Source: Eubacterium coprostanoligenes
GTDB lineage: Bacteria > Bacillota > Clostridia > Oscillospirales > Acutalibacteraceae
DNA: 64,000 bases
Assembly (NCBI RefSeq): GCF_900167205.1
Contig: NZ_FUWW01000006.1
Span: 32,748-96,747, forward strand
Direction: 5' to 3'
Numbering within the stretch: the first letter of the stretch is position 1; the number at the start of each line of letters is the position of its first letter. The translations under genes were made by a program, and so were the position numbers. Positions 1 through 7,911 of the stretch are shown here, piece after piece. The notes under the pieces were generated by a model that saw only the letters and a program-made list of their open reading frames with translations, was not told the origin of the DNA and did no database searches.

Positions 1-92
1 TTAACTCTGTCTTTGATAGTAACAACTACTGTCTTGTCCATCTTATCAGATGTAACAACACCAACCATAGTTTTTCTGAGGTTTCTTTCCAT
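1..92 (-). CDS. rpsQ: 30S ribosomal protein S17 (5' part only)
   Basis: Last gene of the S10 operon seen here; the rest lies beyond the left edge. The 30 readable codons give the S17 N-terminus, with an MERNLRKT start and an SDKMDKTVVV segment. S17 binds 16S rRNA helices early in 30S assembly. A strong GGAGG site lies 9 nt before the ATG at 92. It follows rpmC by 18 bp in the usual rpmC-rpsQ order. Confidence 0.95.
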   Translation of the reverse strand, partial: MERNLRKTMVGVVTSDKMDKTVVVTIKDRV

Positions 93-110
93 TAATCAGT
101 TACCTCCTTA

Positions 111-314
111 TCAGGAATTAGCATTTTCAAGTTCGATAGCTCTCTCAACTGTCTTGATACGAGCGATATCTTTCTTGACTGCTTTAATTCTCATAGGGTT
201 TTCGAGCTGATTGATAGCCTGCTGGAAATGAAGATTGAAAAGTTCTTCTTTAAGCTCAACGAGCTTCTTTGCTCTCTGCTCTGCAGAAAGTTCTCTGATT
301 TCTGATGCTTTCAT
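111..314 (-). CDS. rpmC: 50S ribosomal protein L29
   Basis: 67 residues, normal L29 length. It is a helical hairpin protein near the peptide exit tunnel that forms part of the docking site for SRP and trigger factor. The N-terminus ([13 protein letters not shown]) and the central LFNLHFQQA segment are typical. Its ATG shares one base with the rplP stop (TAATG), which implies translational coupling inside the S10 operon. Confidence 0.96.
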   Translation of the reverse strand: MKASEIRELSAEQRAKKLVELKEELFNLHFQQAINQLENPMRIKAVKKDIARIKTVERAIELENANS

Positions 315-736
315 TACTGCTCTCCTCCCTCTTCTTTTTTAACAAACTTACATTTTACAGGAAGCTTGTTTGCTGCAAGTCTCATAGCTTCACGAGCAAC
401 ATCCTCGCTAACGCCTGCAAGTTCAAACATAACCTTTCCCGGCTTAACTACTGCTACCCAGTAGTCAACATTACCTTTACCTTTACCCATACGAGTATCG
501 GCAGGTCTTGCTGTGATTGGCTTGTCTGGGAAAATCTTAATCCAAACTTTACCACCACGCTTTGTGTAACGGGTCATAGCGATACGGGCTGCTTCAATTT
601 GAGCTGCTGTGATCCATGCAGGTTCTGTTGTTGCAAGACCGTACTCACCGTATGATACCTTATTGCCTCTTGTAGCCACACCTGTCATACGACCTCTGTG
701 TTGCTTTCTGTGTTTTACACGCTTAGGTAAGAGCAT
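314..736 (-). CDS. rplP: 50S ribosomal protein L16
   Basis: 140 residues, normal length. L16 sits near the A-site of the 50S subunit and helps tRNA positioning. The start [15 protein letters not shown] and the [17 protein letters not shown] segment are diagnostic. It is coupled on both sides by TAATG overlaps, with the rpsC stop upstream and the rpmC start downstream. Nothing unusual was seen. Confidence 0.97.
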   Translation of the reverse strand: MLLPKRVKHRKQHRGRMTGVATRGNKVSYGEYGLATTEPAWITAAQIEAARIAMTRYTKRGGKVWIKIFPDKPITARPADTRMGKGKGNVDYWVAVVKPGKVMFELAGVSEDVAREAMRLAANKLPVKCKFVKKEEGGEQ

Positions 737-1425
737 TATTTATTTCCCCCTTCCTTGCGATTTGTTCTTCTTCTCTTATTGCGAGATTCTCTGAGAACTT
801 CGCCCTGATAGATCCATACCTTAACACCGAGTCTGCCGTATGTTGTAGCAGCTTCTGCTGTGCCGTAGTCGATGTCTGCACGGATTGTTTGTAGAGGAAT
901 TGTACCCTCCTTGTAAGTTTCAGATCTTGCGATTTCAGCACCGCCGATTCTGCCTGAAACCATAACCTTGATACCACGAGCACCAAGTCTCATTGTGTTT
1001 CTGATTGCACCCTTAACTGCTCTTCTGAATGCAACTCTGCGTTCGAGCTGTTGAGCAATTGACTGTGCTACCAATGTAGCATTGAGGTCCGGTTGTTTAA
1101 TCTCAACAATGTTGATGAATACTTCTGAAGGATCCTTGCCGAGCTTCTTTGCACAAGTTGCCTTGAGCTTTTCAATCTCTGCACCCTGCTTACCGATAAC
1201 CATACCAGGCTTTGCACAGTGAATGTTGATTCTTACTCTCTTAGTATCTCTTTCGATTTCTACCTTTGGAACACCTGCGCTGTAAAGTGACTTCAACAAA
1301 TACTGACGAAGATTATAATCTTCAACAAGAATGTCGCCGAATTCGCCTTTCTTTGCATACCAGCGAGAGTCCCAGTCTTTAATAACGCCGATTCTTAAAC
1401 CGGTTGGATTACATTTCTGTCCCAT
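736..1425 (-). CDS. rpsC: 30S ribosomal protein S3
   Basis: 229 residues. S3 lines the mRNA entry channel of the 30S subunit. [13 protein letters not shown] opens the protein. A KH domain with the GKQG loop (residues about 62-105) is followed by the C-terminal S3 domain containing [20 protein letters not shown]. The basic Lys/Arg/Asn-rich tail is normal. It has a GGAGGAAAAG-type site and follows rplV by 18 bp. Confidence 0.97.
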   Translation of the reverse strand: MGQKCNPTGLRIGVIKDWDSRWYAKKGEFGDILVEDYNLRQYLLKSLYSAGVPKVEIERDTKRVRINIHCAKPGMVIGKQGAEIEKLKATCAKKLGKDPSEVFINIVEIKQPDLNATLVAQSIAQQLERRVAFRRAVKGAIRNTMRLGARGIKVMVSGRIGGAEIARSETYKEGTIPLQTIRADIDYGTAEAATTYGRLGVKVWIYQGEVLRESRNKRRRTNRKEGGNK

Positions 1426-1443
1426 TTAACTTTTCCTCCTCGC

Positions 1444-1782
1444 TTAGTCTTCCATTTCCTTGAGTACAAGGGTAATGTGTGATGTTCTTTTATTAATTCT
1501 GTATGCTCTGCCATGTGATCTTGGCTGAACTCTCTTAAGAATTGGACCCGGAGCAACATGTGCTTCGCTTACATACAATCTTGTTACGTCCATATTGTAG
1601 TTATTCTCTGCGTTTGCCATTGCTGACTTGAGAACCTTTGATACAGGCTCTGTTGCAGCTTTTGGTGTGAACTTAAGAATAGCCATAGCCTTGTCTGCAG
1701 GTTGGTTTCTGATAAGATCAAGAACGATCTGAACCTTTCTCGGAGACATACGAACATAAGTTGCTTTTGCTTTTGCTTCCAT
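1444..1782 (-). CDS. rplV: 50S ribosomal protein L22
   Basis: About 112 residues. L22 has a globular domain on the subunit surface and an extended beta-hairpin that lines the exit tunnel (the region of macrolide-altering mutations). [14 protein letters not shown] and the C-terminal hairpin [21 protein letters not shown] are clear. Two in-frame ATGs stand in tandem. The second (1782) is better spaced from the AAAGGAG site, but 1785 is possible. Confidence 0.95.
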   Translation of the reverse strand: MEAKAKATYVRMSPRKVQIVLDLIRNQPADKAMAILKFTPKAATEPVSKVLKSAMANAENNYNMDVTRLYVSEAHVAPGPILKRVQPRSHGRAYRINKRTSHITLVLKEMED

Positions 1783-1799
1783 CATAAATCTCCTTTCAA

Positions 1800-2072
1800 T
1801 TACTTACCGGTTTTTGTGCCTGCGTGGCCTCTGAATGTTCTTGTCGGTGCGAATTCACCGAGCTTGTGTCCAACCATATCCTCTGTAACATATACAGGAA
1901 CATGCTTTCTTCCATCGTGTACAGCAAATGTGTGACCTACGAATTCAGGGAAGATTGTTGAACTTCTTGACCAAGTCTTGATAACTTGCTTGTCGCCTTT
2001 TTCGTTAAGAGCTTCAACCTTCTTGTAAAGACTGTCTTCAACGAATGCGCCTTTTTTAGTACTTCTACTCAT
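1800..2072 (-). CDS. rpsS: 30S ribosomal protein S19
   Basis: 90 residues, normal length. S19 sits in the 30S head with S13 and contacts the A-site finger of 23S rRNA. The start [15 protein letters not shown] and the central [20 protein letters not shown] are family hallmarks. It lies between rplB and rplV with short spacers and its own ribosome binding site. Confidence 0.97.
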   Translation of the reverse strand: MSRSTKKGAFVEDSLYKKVEALNEKGDKQVIKTWSRSSTIFPEFVGHTFAVHDGRKHVPVYVTEDMVGHKLGEFAPTRTFRGHAGTKTGK

Positions 2073-2091
2073 TTAATCTTCTCCTTTCCTC

Positions 2092-2925
2092 TTACTTGCT
2101 GTTTCTACGACGAACGATCATCTTGTTAGAAGCCTTCTTCTTGTTACGAGTCTTGTAACCAAGAGCAGGCTTGCCCCATGGAGTACATGGACCCGGACGA
2201 CCGATAGGTGACTTACCTTCACCACCACCGTGAGGGTGATCGTTAGGGTTCATTACAGAACCACGAACTGTTGGTCTCCAACCCATGTTACGCTTACGAC
2301 CGGCTTTACCGATTTTAACATTTGCGTGATCTGAGTTGCCTACTGCACCGATTGTTGCGATACACTGCTTTGGAACATTTCTCAACTCGCCTGAAGGAAG
2401 TCTGAGAAGTGCATATGGGCCTTCGAGAGCCATAAGCTGTGCGCTGTTACCTGCTGAACGAGCAAGCTGTGCACCGTTACCAGGATAAAGCTCTACATTG
2501 TGTACGATTGTACCAACAGGGATATTTTCAAGTGGAAGAGCGTTACCAACTACGATATCTACATCAGTACCTGCAACTACTGTTGCACCTACCTTAAGAC
2601 CTTCAGGAGCTGTGATGTAGCTCTTTACACCGTCCTCATATTGAATAAGAGCAATATGAGCTGATCTGTTTGGATCGTATTCGATAGTCTTAACTTCTGC
2701 AGGAACATTGAACTTGTTTCTCTTGAAGTCAATTACACGATACTTTCTTCTGTTTCCGCCACCACGATGACGAACAGTGATTCTTCCGTATGAGTTACGA
2801 CCTGACTTCTTGTTTAATGGTTCAAGAAGTGATTTCTCAGGAGCAACTTTTGAGAGAGAAGAATAATCAATAACCGACATATTTCTTCTTGAAGGTGTAG
2901 TCGGCTTATAATTTCTAACTGCCAT
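2092..2925 (-). CDS. rplB: 50S ribosomal protein L2
   Basis: 277 residues from the ATG at 2925, which is preceded by AAGGAG 7 nt upstream and begins [14 protein letters not shown]. An in-frame GTG 14 codons earlier has a weak site and would add residues no L2 has. L2 is a core 23S rRNA binder needed for subunit association and peptidyl transfer. The OB-fold and SH3-like domains are complete, with [20 protein letters not shown] near the C-terminus carrying the conserved active-site-proximal His. The spacer upstream to rplW is oddly long. Confidence 0.97.
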   Translation of the reverse strand: MAVRNYKPTTPSRRNMSVIDYSSLSKVAPEKSLLEPLNKKSGRNSYGRITVRHRGGGNRRKYRVIDFKRNKFNVPAEVKTIEYDPNRSAHIALIQYEDGVKSYITAPEGLKVGATVVAGTDVDIVVGNALPLENIPVGTIVHNVELYPGNGAQLARSAGNSAQLMALEGPYALLRLPSGELRNVPKQCIATIGAVGNSDHANVKIGKAGRKRNMGWRPTVRGSVMNPNDHPHGGGEGKSPIGRPGPCTPWGKPALGYKTRNKKKASNKMIVRRRNSK

Positions 2926-3037
2926 TATAATCTCCTTACCATGAATAACTTTGCGAAAGGATGGCACCTTTCATACCTCATCATTCATTTGTTTCTGTTG
3001 CTTATATATAATAGGTATATTACTTATTATATTGTGA
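2926..3037 (-). other. 112-bp spacer between rplW and rplB
   Basis: All other gaps inside this operon are 66 bp or less and most are under 20 bp. This one is AT-rich in its distal part. On the mRNA strand, close to the rplB start, it carries a perfect 6-bp inverted repeat, GAAAGG/CCTTTC with a 6-nt loop (2954-2971). No good promoter was recognised. It could be a processing or translational-control site. Confidence 0.4.
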
Positions 3038-3334
3038 TTACATCATATCACTGAAGAATTCGATTTCCTTTGAATCTTCTGTCAAGGTTACGATAGCCTT
3101 CTTCCAAGATGGAGTGTAGCCAACATTGTAGCCTTGTCTGCGCTTGCGACCACGAACGTTCATTGTGTTTACCTTTGCAACCTTTGTGCCAGGGAAAACT
3201 TCCTCAACTGCCTTAGCAATTTCGATCTTGTTTGCAGTCTTTGCTACCTTGAAGGTATATTTCTTTTCCATAATGCCCATCATTGAGTTTTCAGTGATGA
3301 TTGGCTTAAGGATAATATCCTGTGCTGCTTTCAT
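3038..3334 (-). CDS. rplW: 50S ribosomal protein L23
   Basis: 98 residues. L23 surrounds the tunnel exit with L29 and is the main docking site for trigger factor and SRP. DIILKPIITENSM at the N-terminus and NVRGRKRRQGYNVGYTPSWK in the loop are typical. Its ATG overlaps the rplD stop as TAATG. Confidence 0.96.
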   Translation of the reverse strand: MKAAQDIILKPIITENSMMGIMEKKYTFKVAKTANKIEIAKAVEEVFPGTKVAKVNTMNVRGRKRRQGYNVGYTPSWKKAIVTLTEDSKEIEFFSDMM

Positions 3335-3957
3335 TATGCGTATACCTCCTCAATTTTCTTTGCTGCGTCCTTAAGAACAACGAATGAATCGCAGTTAAGA
3401 ATGTCGTATACACAAAGTGTGTTTACTGTAACAACCTTAACGCCTTCGATGTTACGAGCACTCTTGTAGATTACTTCATCTACACCGTCAGTAACGATGA
3501 GTGTCTTCTTTGCAGCCTTAAGCTTTGCAAGCATTTCAACAATAGCCTTTGTCTTGATGCCTTCAAGCTCAACCTTATTTACTACCATCATTTCTTCGTC
3601 AGCAACCTTTGTTGACAAAGCTGACTTCATAGCAAGTCTTCTTACTTTCTTGTTAAGCTCAACCTTATACTTTCTTGGCTTTGGACCAAGAGCGATACCA
3701 CCGTGTGTCCACTGTGGAGATCTTGTTGAACCCTGACGAGCACGACCTGTGCCCTTTTGTCTCCAAGGTTTTGCACCGCCACCGCTTACTTCTGAACGAG
3801 TGAGAGTTGACTGTGTTCCTTGTCTTTGGTTAGCAAGATAGCTAACTACTGCTAAGTGCATTGCGTCAGCATTTGGTTCGATACCGAAAACTGAATCAGC
3901 AAGCTCTAATTTGGAAGTTTTTCTTCCTTCTTGGTTATAAACCTGAACCTGTGCCAT
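3334..3957 (-). CDS. rplD: 50S ribosomal protein L4
   Basis: 207 residues. L4 sends a long loop into the exit tunnel and in some bacteria represses its own operon by binding the S10 leader. The tunnel loop GGGAKPWRQKGTGRARQGS and the following SPQWTHGGIALGPKPR are intact. It lies 17 bp after rplC. Whether this L4 regulates the long leader at 4992-5302 cannot be told from sequence. Confidence 0.97.
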   Translation of the reverse strand: MAQVQVYNQEGRKTSKLELADSVFGIEPNADAMHLAVVSYLANQRQGTQSTLTRSEVSGGGAKPWRQKGTGRARQGSTRSPQWTHGGIALGPKPRKYKVELNKKVRRLAMKSALSTKVADEEMMVVNKVELEGIKTKAIVEMLAKLKAAKKTLIVTDGVDEVIYKSARNIEGVKVVTVNTLCVYDILNCDSFVVLKDAAKKIEEVYA

Positions 3958-3974
3958 TTATACCTCTCCTTTCG

Positions 3975-4607
3975 TTAAGCTTTTACTGCGTCAGCAATAA
4001 CAACGATTCCGCCCTTTGGACCAGGGATTGCACCCTTGATTGCGATAAGGTTTGATTCTGCATCAACCTTAACAACCTTGAGGTTTTGAACTGTTACTGC
4101 TTCGTGACCGTAGTGACCTGCCATCTTCTTGCCCTTGAATACTCTTGAAGGGCTTGAACAAGCACCAAGTGAACCTGCGTGACGGTGGTTAGGACCTGTA
4201 CCGTGGCTCATACGGAGTCTTGCGAAGTTCCAACGCTTGATTGCGCCGGCTGTTCCGTGACCCTTGCTTGTTCCCTTAACATCTACAACATCGCCTGCAG
4301 CAAAAACGTCTGCTTTGAGAATGTCGCCGACATTCATTGCTGAGATGTCATCAAGACGGAATTCTTTGAGTGTTTTCTTTGGAGCAACGTTTGCTTTGTC
4401 GAAGTGACCCTTCATAGGCTTGTTTACTCTTGCAACTTTTACATCGCCGAAACCAACCTGGATTGCTTCGTAGCCATCGTTTTCCATTGTCTTCTTCTGG
4501 GTAATCACACATGGACCGGCTTCAACTACTGTTACAGGAACTGCGTTGCCTGCTTCGTCGAAGATCTGAGTCATGCCGATTTTCTTACCGATAAGACCTT
4601 TCTTCAT
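3975..4607 (-). CDS. rplC: 50S ribosomal protein L3
   Basis: 210 residues. L3 binds near the 3' end of 23S rRNA, close to the peptidyl transferase centre. It starts [18 protein letters not shown] and has the central loop [17 protein letters not shown], ending at the conserved HAGSLGA region. An AAAGGAGG site lies 9 nt before the ATG. Normal in every visible respect. Confidence 0.97.
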   Translation of the reverse strand: MKKGLIGKKIGMTQIFDEAGNAVPVTVVEAGPCVITQKKTMENDGYEAIQVGFGDVKVARVNKPMKGHFDKANVAPKKTLKEFRLDDISAMNVGDILKADVFAAGDVVDVKGTSKGHGTAGAIKRWNFARLRMSHGTGPNHRHAGSLGACSSPSRVFKGKKMAGHYGHEAVTVQNLKVVKVDAESNLIAIKGAIPGPKGGIVVIADAVKA

Positions 4608-4673
4608 TTGTATTTCCTCCTTTGGTTATTGGTTGGGTACCCCCAACATGACCTCAACCGTTTTTGATTTGAA

Positions 4674-4991
4674 TTATTTTGTTTTGATTTCCAAATCTAC
4701 GCCGGCTGGGAGCTCAAGACCCTGAAGAGCTTCAATTGTTTTATTTGAAGGTCTAAGGATGTCAATGAGTCTTTTGTGTGTTCTTTGTTCAAACTGCTCA
4801 CGGCTGTCCTTATACTTGTGAGTAGCACGAAGGATTGTAACCTTTTCAATCTCTGTTGGAAGAGGGATAGGACCGCTTACCTGAGCGCCTGTTCTCTTTG
4901 CAGTTTCAACAATCTTTTCTGCAGCCTGATCAACAATACTGTGATCATAGCCCTTAAGTCTAATTCTAATCTTGACTTTACTTGCTGCCAT
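4674..4991 (-). CDS. rpsJ: 30S ribosomal protein S10
   Basis: 105 residues, first gene of the operon. S10 sits in the 30S head and, as NusE, also joins the antitermination complex with Nus[32 protein letters not shown] and the C-terminal [10 protein letters not shown] are textbook in short blocks. A TGGAGGAA site precedes the ATG. A 66-bp gap separates it from rplC. Confidence 0.97.
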   Translation of the reverse strand: MAASKVKIRIRLKGYDHSIVDQAAEKIVETAKRTGAQVSGPIPLPTEIEKVTILRATHKYKDSREQFEQRTHKRLIDILRPSNKTIEALQGLELPAGVDLEIKTK

Positions 4992-5302
4992 TTTAATTCC
5001 TCCATTGAAATTTAGTGGTGCGAGTTCTAATCCTTAACCACGAAGCCGTGTGTTCCCACCCCTTCATTTTTAAAAGCCGAATGAAATATTCATCCGGGCG
5101 CAGAATGAGCCTACACACGCAGGCATTCGCAAGTTACCTGTCGTAGTCATAGCTTAGATTAGTTTCGCCCGTGTTTAAAACTCGGACATACTCCGTTGAA
5201 ATTACCGCCGGGTTCAGCGCAACCTCCAACATCATCGCATATCATGTTGTGCAGTCAAACTGTATTAATATATAACTTCTATATATGCAGTTCACCACAC
5301 GT
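4992..5302 (-). promoter_or_regulatory. Structured 5' leader of the S10 operon
   Basis: About 310 nt lie between the inferred transcription start and rpsJ, with no reading frame of note. On the transcript strand several stems can be drawn: CAACAT/ATGTTG (about 5228-5250), CCGGATGAA/TTCATTCGG (about 5076-5096), GCCT/AGGC around 5111-5126, and CACG-GCTT-CGTG (5040-5051). The last lies about 45 nt before the rpsJ ATG and about 35 nt before its ribosome binding site. GC content is higher than in nearby spacers, which suggests structured RNA. Ribosomal-protein feedback is an inference; no known motif was matched with certainty. Confidence 0.6.
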
Positions 5303-5308
5303 GCGACT

Positions 5309-5338
5309 ATTATAATATATAGGGGGTACCAATGTCAA
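5309..5338 (-). promoter_or_regulatory. S10 operon promoter
   Basis: Perfect TTGACA (5333-5338) and perfect TATAAT (5309-5314) with an 18-nt spacer on the minus strand. It is the only strong promoter upstream of rpsJ and places the start near 5302. Confidence 0.85.
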
Positions 5339-5469
5339 GACTTTTTTGAAACTTTTTTAAATATTTTTCGGCTGTTTTTACAAATTTTAAATTTAAAGTT
5401 TGTTAGATTTGCACAAGGCAAATATCAACATATATATTGTAGTTAGTCAGCAGCGAAACACAATATATA

Positions 5470-5501
5470 GAAAAAGAAGCAGTAGAATGCCCTACCGCTT
5501 C
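5470..5501 (-). terminator. Terminator after the polysaccharide-export ATPase gene
   Basis: The stem GAAGC/GCTTC plus GTAG/CTAC surrounds the loop GGCATT and is followed by TTTTTC on the minus strand, 9 bp after the stop codon at 5510. It separates this gene group from the ribosomal operon. Confidence 0.85.
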
Positions 5502-5509
5502 TGTTAATC

Positions 5510-6325
5510 TTATTTTTTTGGACCTTTGCCGGTTTTCTCTTCGTAAACAACAGCAACTTCTTCTGCTGTGCCTTCTGCAATAATTTTGCCCTTTTGAAGA
5601 AGAATTGCACGGTCGCAGATTGCAAGAACCTGGTCAATGCTGTGAGATACGAACAACACGGTTACACCGTGGTCGAACATTGACTGAACCTTTGCAAGAG
5701 ATTTGCGTCTAAATTTTGCGTCACCAACTGACAAAACTTCGTCAAGGATAAGGATATCAGGTTCAACTGCTGTTGCAATTGAGAAACCAAGACGAGATTT
5801 CATACCTGATGAATAGTTCTTAAGTGGAACATTGATGAAATCGCCAAGCTCGGAGAAATCAATAATATCCTGAATCTTTGTGTCGAGGAACTCTCTGCTA
5901 TATCCGAGAATTGCACCGTAAAGATATATATTCTCCTTGCCCGTGTATTCAGGGTCGAAGCCTGCGCCAAGCTCGATGAGAGGAGCCATAACGCCGTGCT
6001 TTGTTACTTTGCCGGCTGTCGGCTTATAAACACCAACGATTGCCTTAAGGAGTGTACTCTTGCCGGCACCGTTAAGTCCCATAATAGCAAGACGCTCACC
6101 TTTTCTAACCTGAAATGTAATATCATCAAGTGCCTTAAACTTTGCGACTTCAATATTGCCCTTTATTTTGCGGATAACGAATTCCTTGAGATTATCAACC
6201 TTTTGCTTGTTGAGGATAAACTCCATATCAATGTGGTCAACATCAATAAGAACAGGACGATCATCAATCTTCTCTTCTGCCGGCTTATTATCCTGCGTAG
6301 CAGTATTGTCAATATTCTTTTCCAT
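5510..6325 (-). CDS. Polysaccharide/teichoic-acid-type ABC exporter ATPase (TagH/Wzt-like)
   Basis: 271 residues. ATPase of an ABC-2 exporter of the TagH/RfbE class, which moves cell-wall polyol or O-polysaccharides outward. Visible: Walker A GLNGAGKST (about residue 83), family-typical GVMAPLIELGAGFDPEYTG, signature YSSGMKSRLGFS, Walker B DILILDEVLSVGD and an H-loop SHS. No C-terminal carbohydrate-binding domain follows, so it is the short TagH/KpsT type. The start at 6325 is favoured over 6358 because AGAGG lies 7 nt upstream. No ABC-2 permease is adjacent, so its partner is elsewhere or the neighbouring membrane protein is an unusual one. Confidence 0.85.
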   Translation of the reverse strand: MEKNIDNTATQDNKPAEEKIDDRPVLIDVDHIDMEFILNKQKVDNLKEFVIRKIKGNIEVAKFKALDDITFQVRKGERLAIMGLNGAGKSTLLKAIVGVYKPTAGKVTKHGVMAPLIELGAGFDPEYTGKENIYLYGAILGYSREFLDTKIQDIIDFSELGDFINVPLKNYSSGMKSRLGFSIATAVEPDILILDEVLSVGDAKFRRKSLAKVQSMFDHGVTVLFVSHSIDQVLAICDRAILLQKGKIIAEGTAEEVAVVYEEKTGKGPKK

Positions 6326-6391
6326 ATTCAAACCTCTTTCTGCAAGGCTATACAGCATAGCTTTATGATAGTTTTATATTATATATAAGTA

Positions 6392-7252
6392 TTACTGTTG
6401 ACTGTCACGCTTCAGCTTTAGTGTGAAGCAGGCAAACGCAACAAAGATTATAGCGAGTATTCCCGCACATGTCAATACAGAGTTAAGCGAATCATCAACC
6501 CATCTGATAAATACATCAACAAGATAGGTAGGATAAATCACCAAATTCTTTGTTGCTTTTACTATACATACAGCCGCTGCAACAATCAAATTCATAACAG
6601 CCGCCGAGCCAAACGAATACGATATAGACCTCATTACACGATACTTGCGAGAAGTTCGCAAAGTTATTGCAACAATAAGTCCTATGCTTCCTGCCAAGCA
6701 AATGCTCAATATTATGCTGCAAACAGTTTTAGACAATTCGCAAAAACTCTTGACCTGCCTGATATATCCAAAACTTGTAGCTTTAGCAGTGTAATCAGTC
6801 ACCTGCTGTGCAAAAGTTTCAACAGCGGTGTCTTTTACGGATTGCTCTATTTCAATATTCTGTGATTGAACCATCTCATTTACGCTTTCAAACACATCTT
6901 CCTTGAACTGATTGAGCAAGTTTTTATAGCTTTCCGTTGTAAATTCCAACGAAGTGCCAAACTCACCTTGAATATAGGCATTTTCTATATTATATATTTT
7001 ATCATAAGTAATAGTAGATTCTATGAAATCGTCAGGCAAAGAATTATTCAGGCACATATCACGAGTATATTGCACAACATCCTCTTTGACATTTGCAACA
7101 TAAGACGGCTGAGTAAATTCCTTTACAAATGTATTGGGATTTGCTGTGACCGACAAGAACACAATGCACAACGATGATAATGCAATGCACAAATACAAGA
7201 AAAACGAAAGCACCGATCTTTTTTTGCTACGAGAAACTGCATCCTTATTCAT
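6392..7252 (-). CDS. Unrecognised four-helix membrane protein
   Basis: 286 residues from the ATG at 7252. No family recognised. A basic N-terminus and a helix (about 14-36) are followed by an extracellular, acidic and helical segment (about 40-170) and three more helices (about 174-198, 214-233, 258-280). The topology places the 130-residue segment outside. The start lies 1 bp after the stop of the sortase-like gene, whose final codons (GGGGAGGTG) supply the ribosome binding site, so the two are translationally coupled and probably work together at the cell surface. It does not look like an ABC-2 permease. Function unknown. Confidence 0.75.
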   Translation of the reverse strand: MNKDAVSRSKKRSVLSFFLYLCIALSSLCIVFLSVTANPNTFVKEFTQPSYVANVKEDVVQYTRDMCLNNSLPDDFIESTITYDKIYNIENAYIQGEFGTSLEFTTESYKNLLNQFKEDVFESVNEMVQSQNIEIEQSVKDTAVETFAQQVTDYTAKATSFGYIRQVKSFCELSKTVCSIILSICLAGSIGLIVAITLRTSRKYRVMRSISYSFGSAAVMNLIVAAAVCIVKATKNLVIYPTYLVDVFIRWVDDSLNSVLTCAGILAIIFVAFACFTLKLKRDSQQ

Positions 7253-7253
7253 A

Positions 7254-7892
7254 TCACTGCACCTCCCCGTCAATCAAAGAAGCATAAACATAATAATACT
7301 CATCGGCAAGGCTTGAAAACGCCTTGTTTGACTTTGTCGTTCCGAGAATCAAGGTGTCTTTATCTGCATCTTCAACCGTTGCGGACAAACCCGTTTTGTA
7401 AACCTTATACTTAAAGTTGCCAAGGTTGGACTCAACCTCAATAATATCGCCTTTTTTGATATTGTAGAGCGAGCCGAAATTAGACGAATAGCCTGCAATT
7501 TTTGTTACGCCACCCATACCAAAAAGATACGACCTGCTGTCAAGTCCTCCGCCGTTTCGCATAGAAACACGGTTATAGCCATAATAAACTTCCTCGTTTA
7601 AGCCGATTCTTTCACAACTTACATTGCCGATATAAGAGCCGATTTCGACATCATCAAGAAAATCCTCGCCGATTTTATCGCTGGTATCCTTGCCTATTTT
7701 CAGATCGTTATAGTCCATTTTAAGATAGCTTTGTGCGTCCTTGACAGTGGCTTTGGCTTCATCAAGACCAATCATCATAAGCGGAGCGAACAACAGCATG
7801 GACAAAAGGACGAACGAAGCAATGCGGTATAAATACGGATACACCGCTCCTTTAGGCTTTTTCTTATTGTTCTGTGCCTTTGACTTTTTCAT
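7254..7892 (-). CDS. Sortase-fold protein lacking the catalytic His, Cys and Arg
   Basis: 212 residues: a basic N-terminus, one membrane helix (about 20-42), a linker, then a sortase-like beta-barrel (about 88-210). The segment EVYYGYNRVSMRNGGG, GMGGVTKIAGYSSNFGSL and KKGDIIEVESNLGNFKYKV follow the class D/E sortase pattern of small surface sortases. However, the catalytic His position is Tyr135 (AGY for AGH), the TLxTC Cys is Gly184 (DTLILG), and no Arg occurs after residue 120. There is no His in the whole protein and the only Cys (93) is in the wrong place. It is therefore a non-catalytic homologue. It follows ilvD by 19 bp and is coupled to the next membrane gene. Confidence 0.75.
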   Translation of the reverse strand: MKKSKAQNNKKKPKGAVYPYLYRIASFVLLSMLLFAPLMMIGLDEAKATVKDAQSYLKMDYNDLKIGKDTSDKIGEDFLDDVEIGSYIGNVSCERIGLNEEVYYGYNRVSMRNGGGLDSRSYLFGMGGVTKIAGYSSNFGSLYNIKKGDIIEVESNLGNFKYKVYKTGLSATVEDADKDTLILGTTKSNKAFSSLADEYYYVYASLIDGEVQ

Positions 7893-7911
7893 AGAAGGAA
7901 ATCACCCAATC

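Noticed and set aside
305..655. Plus-strand open frames across the ribosomal operon and other operons
   Set aside because: Antisense shadows of conserved genes without ribosome binding sites or recognisable products.
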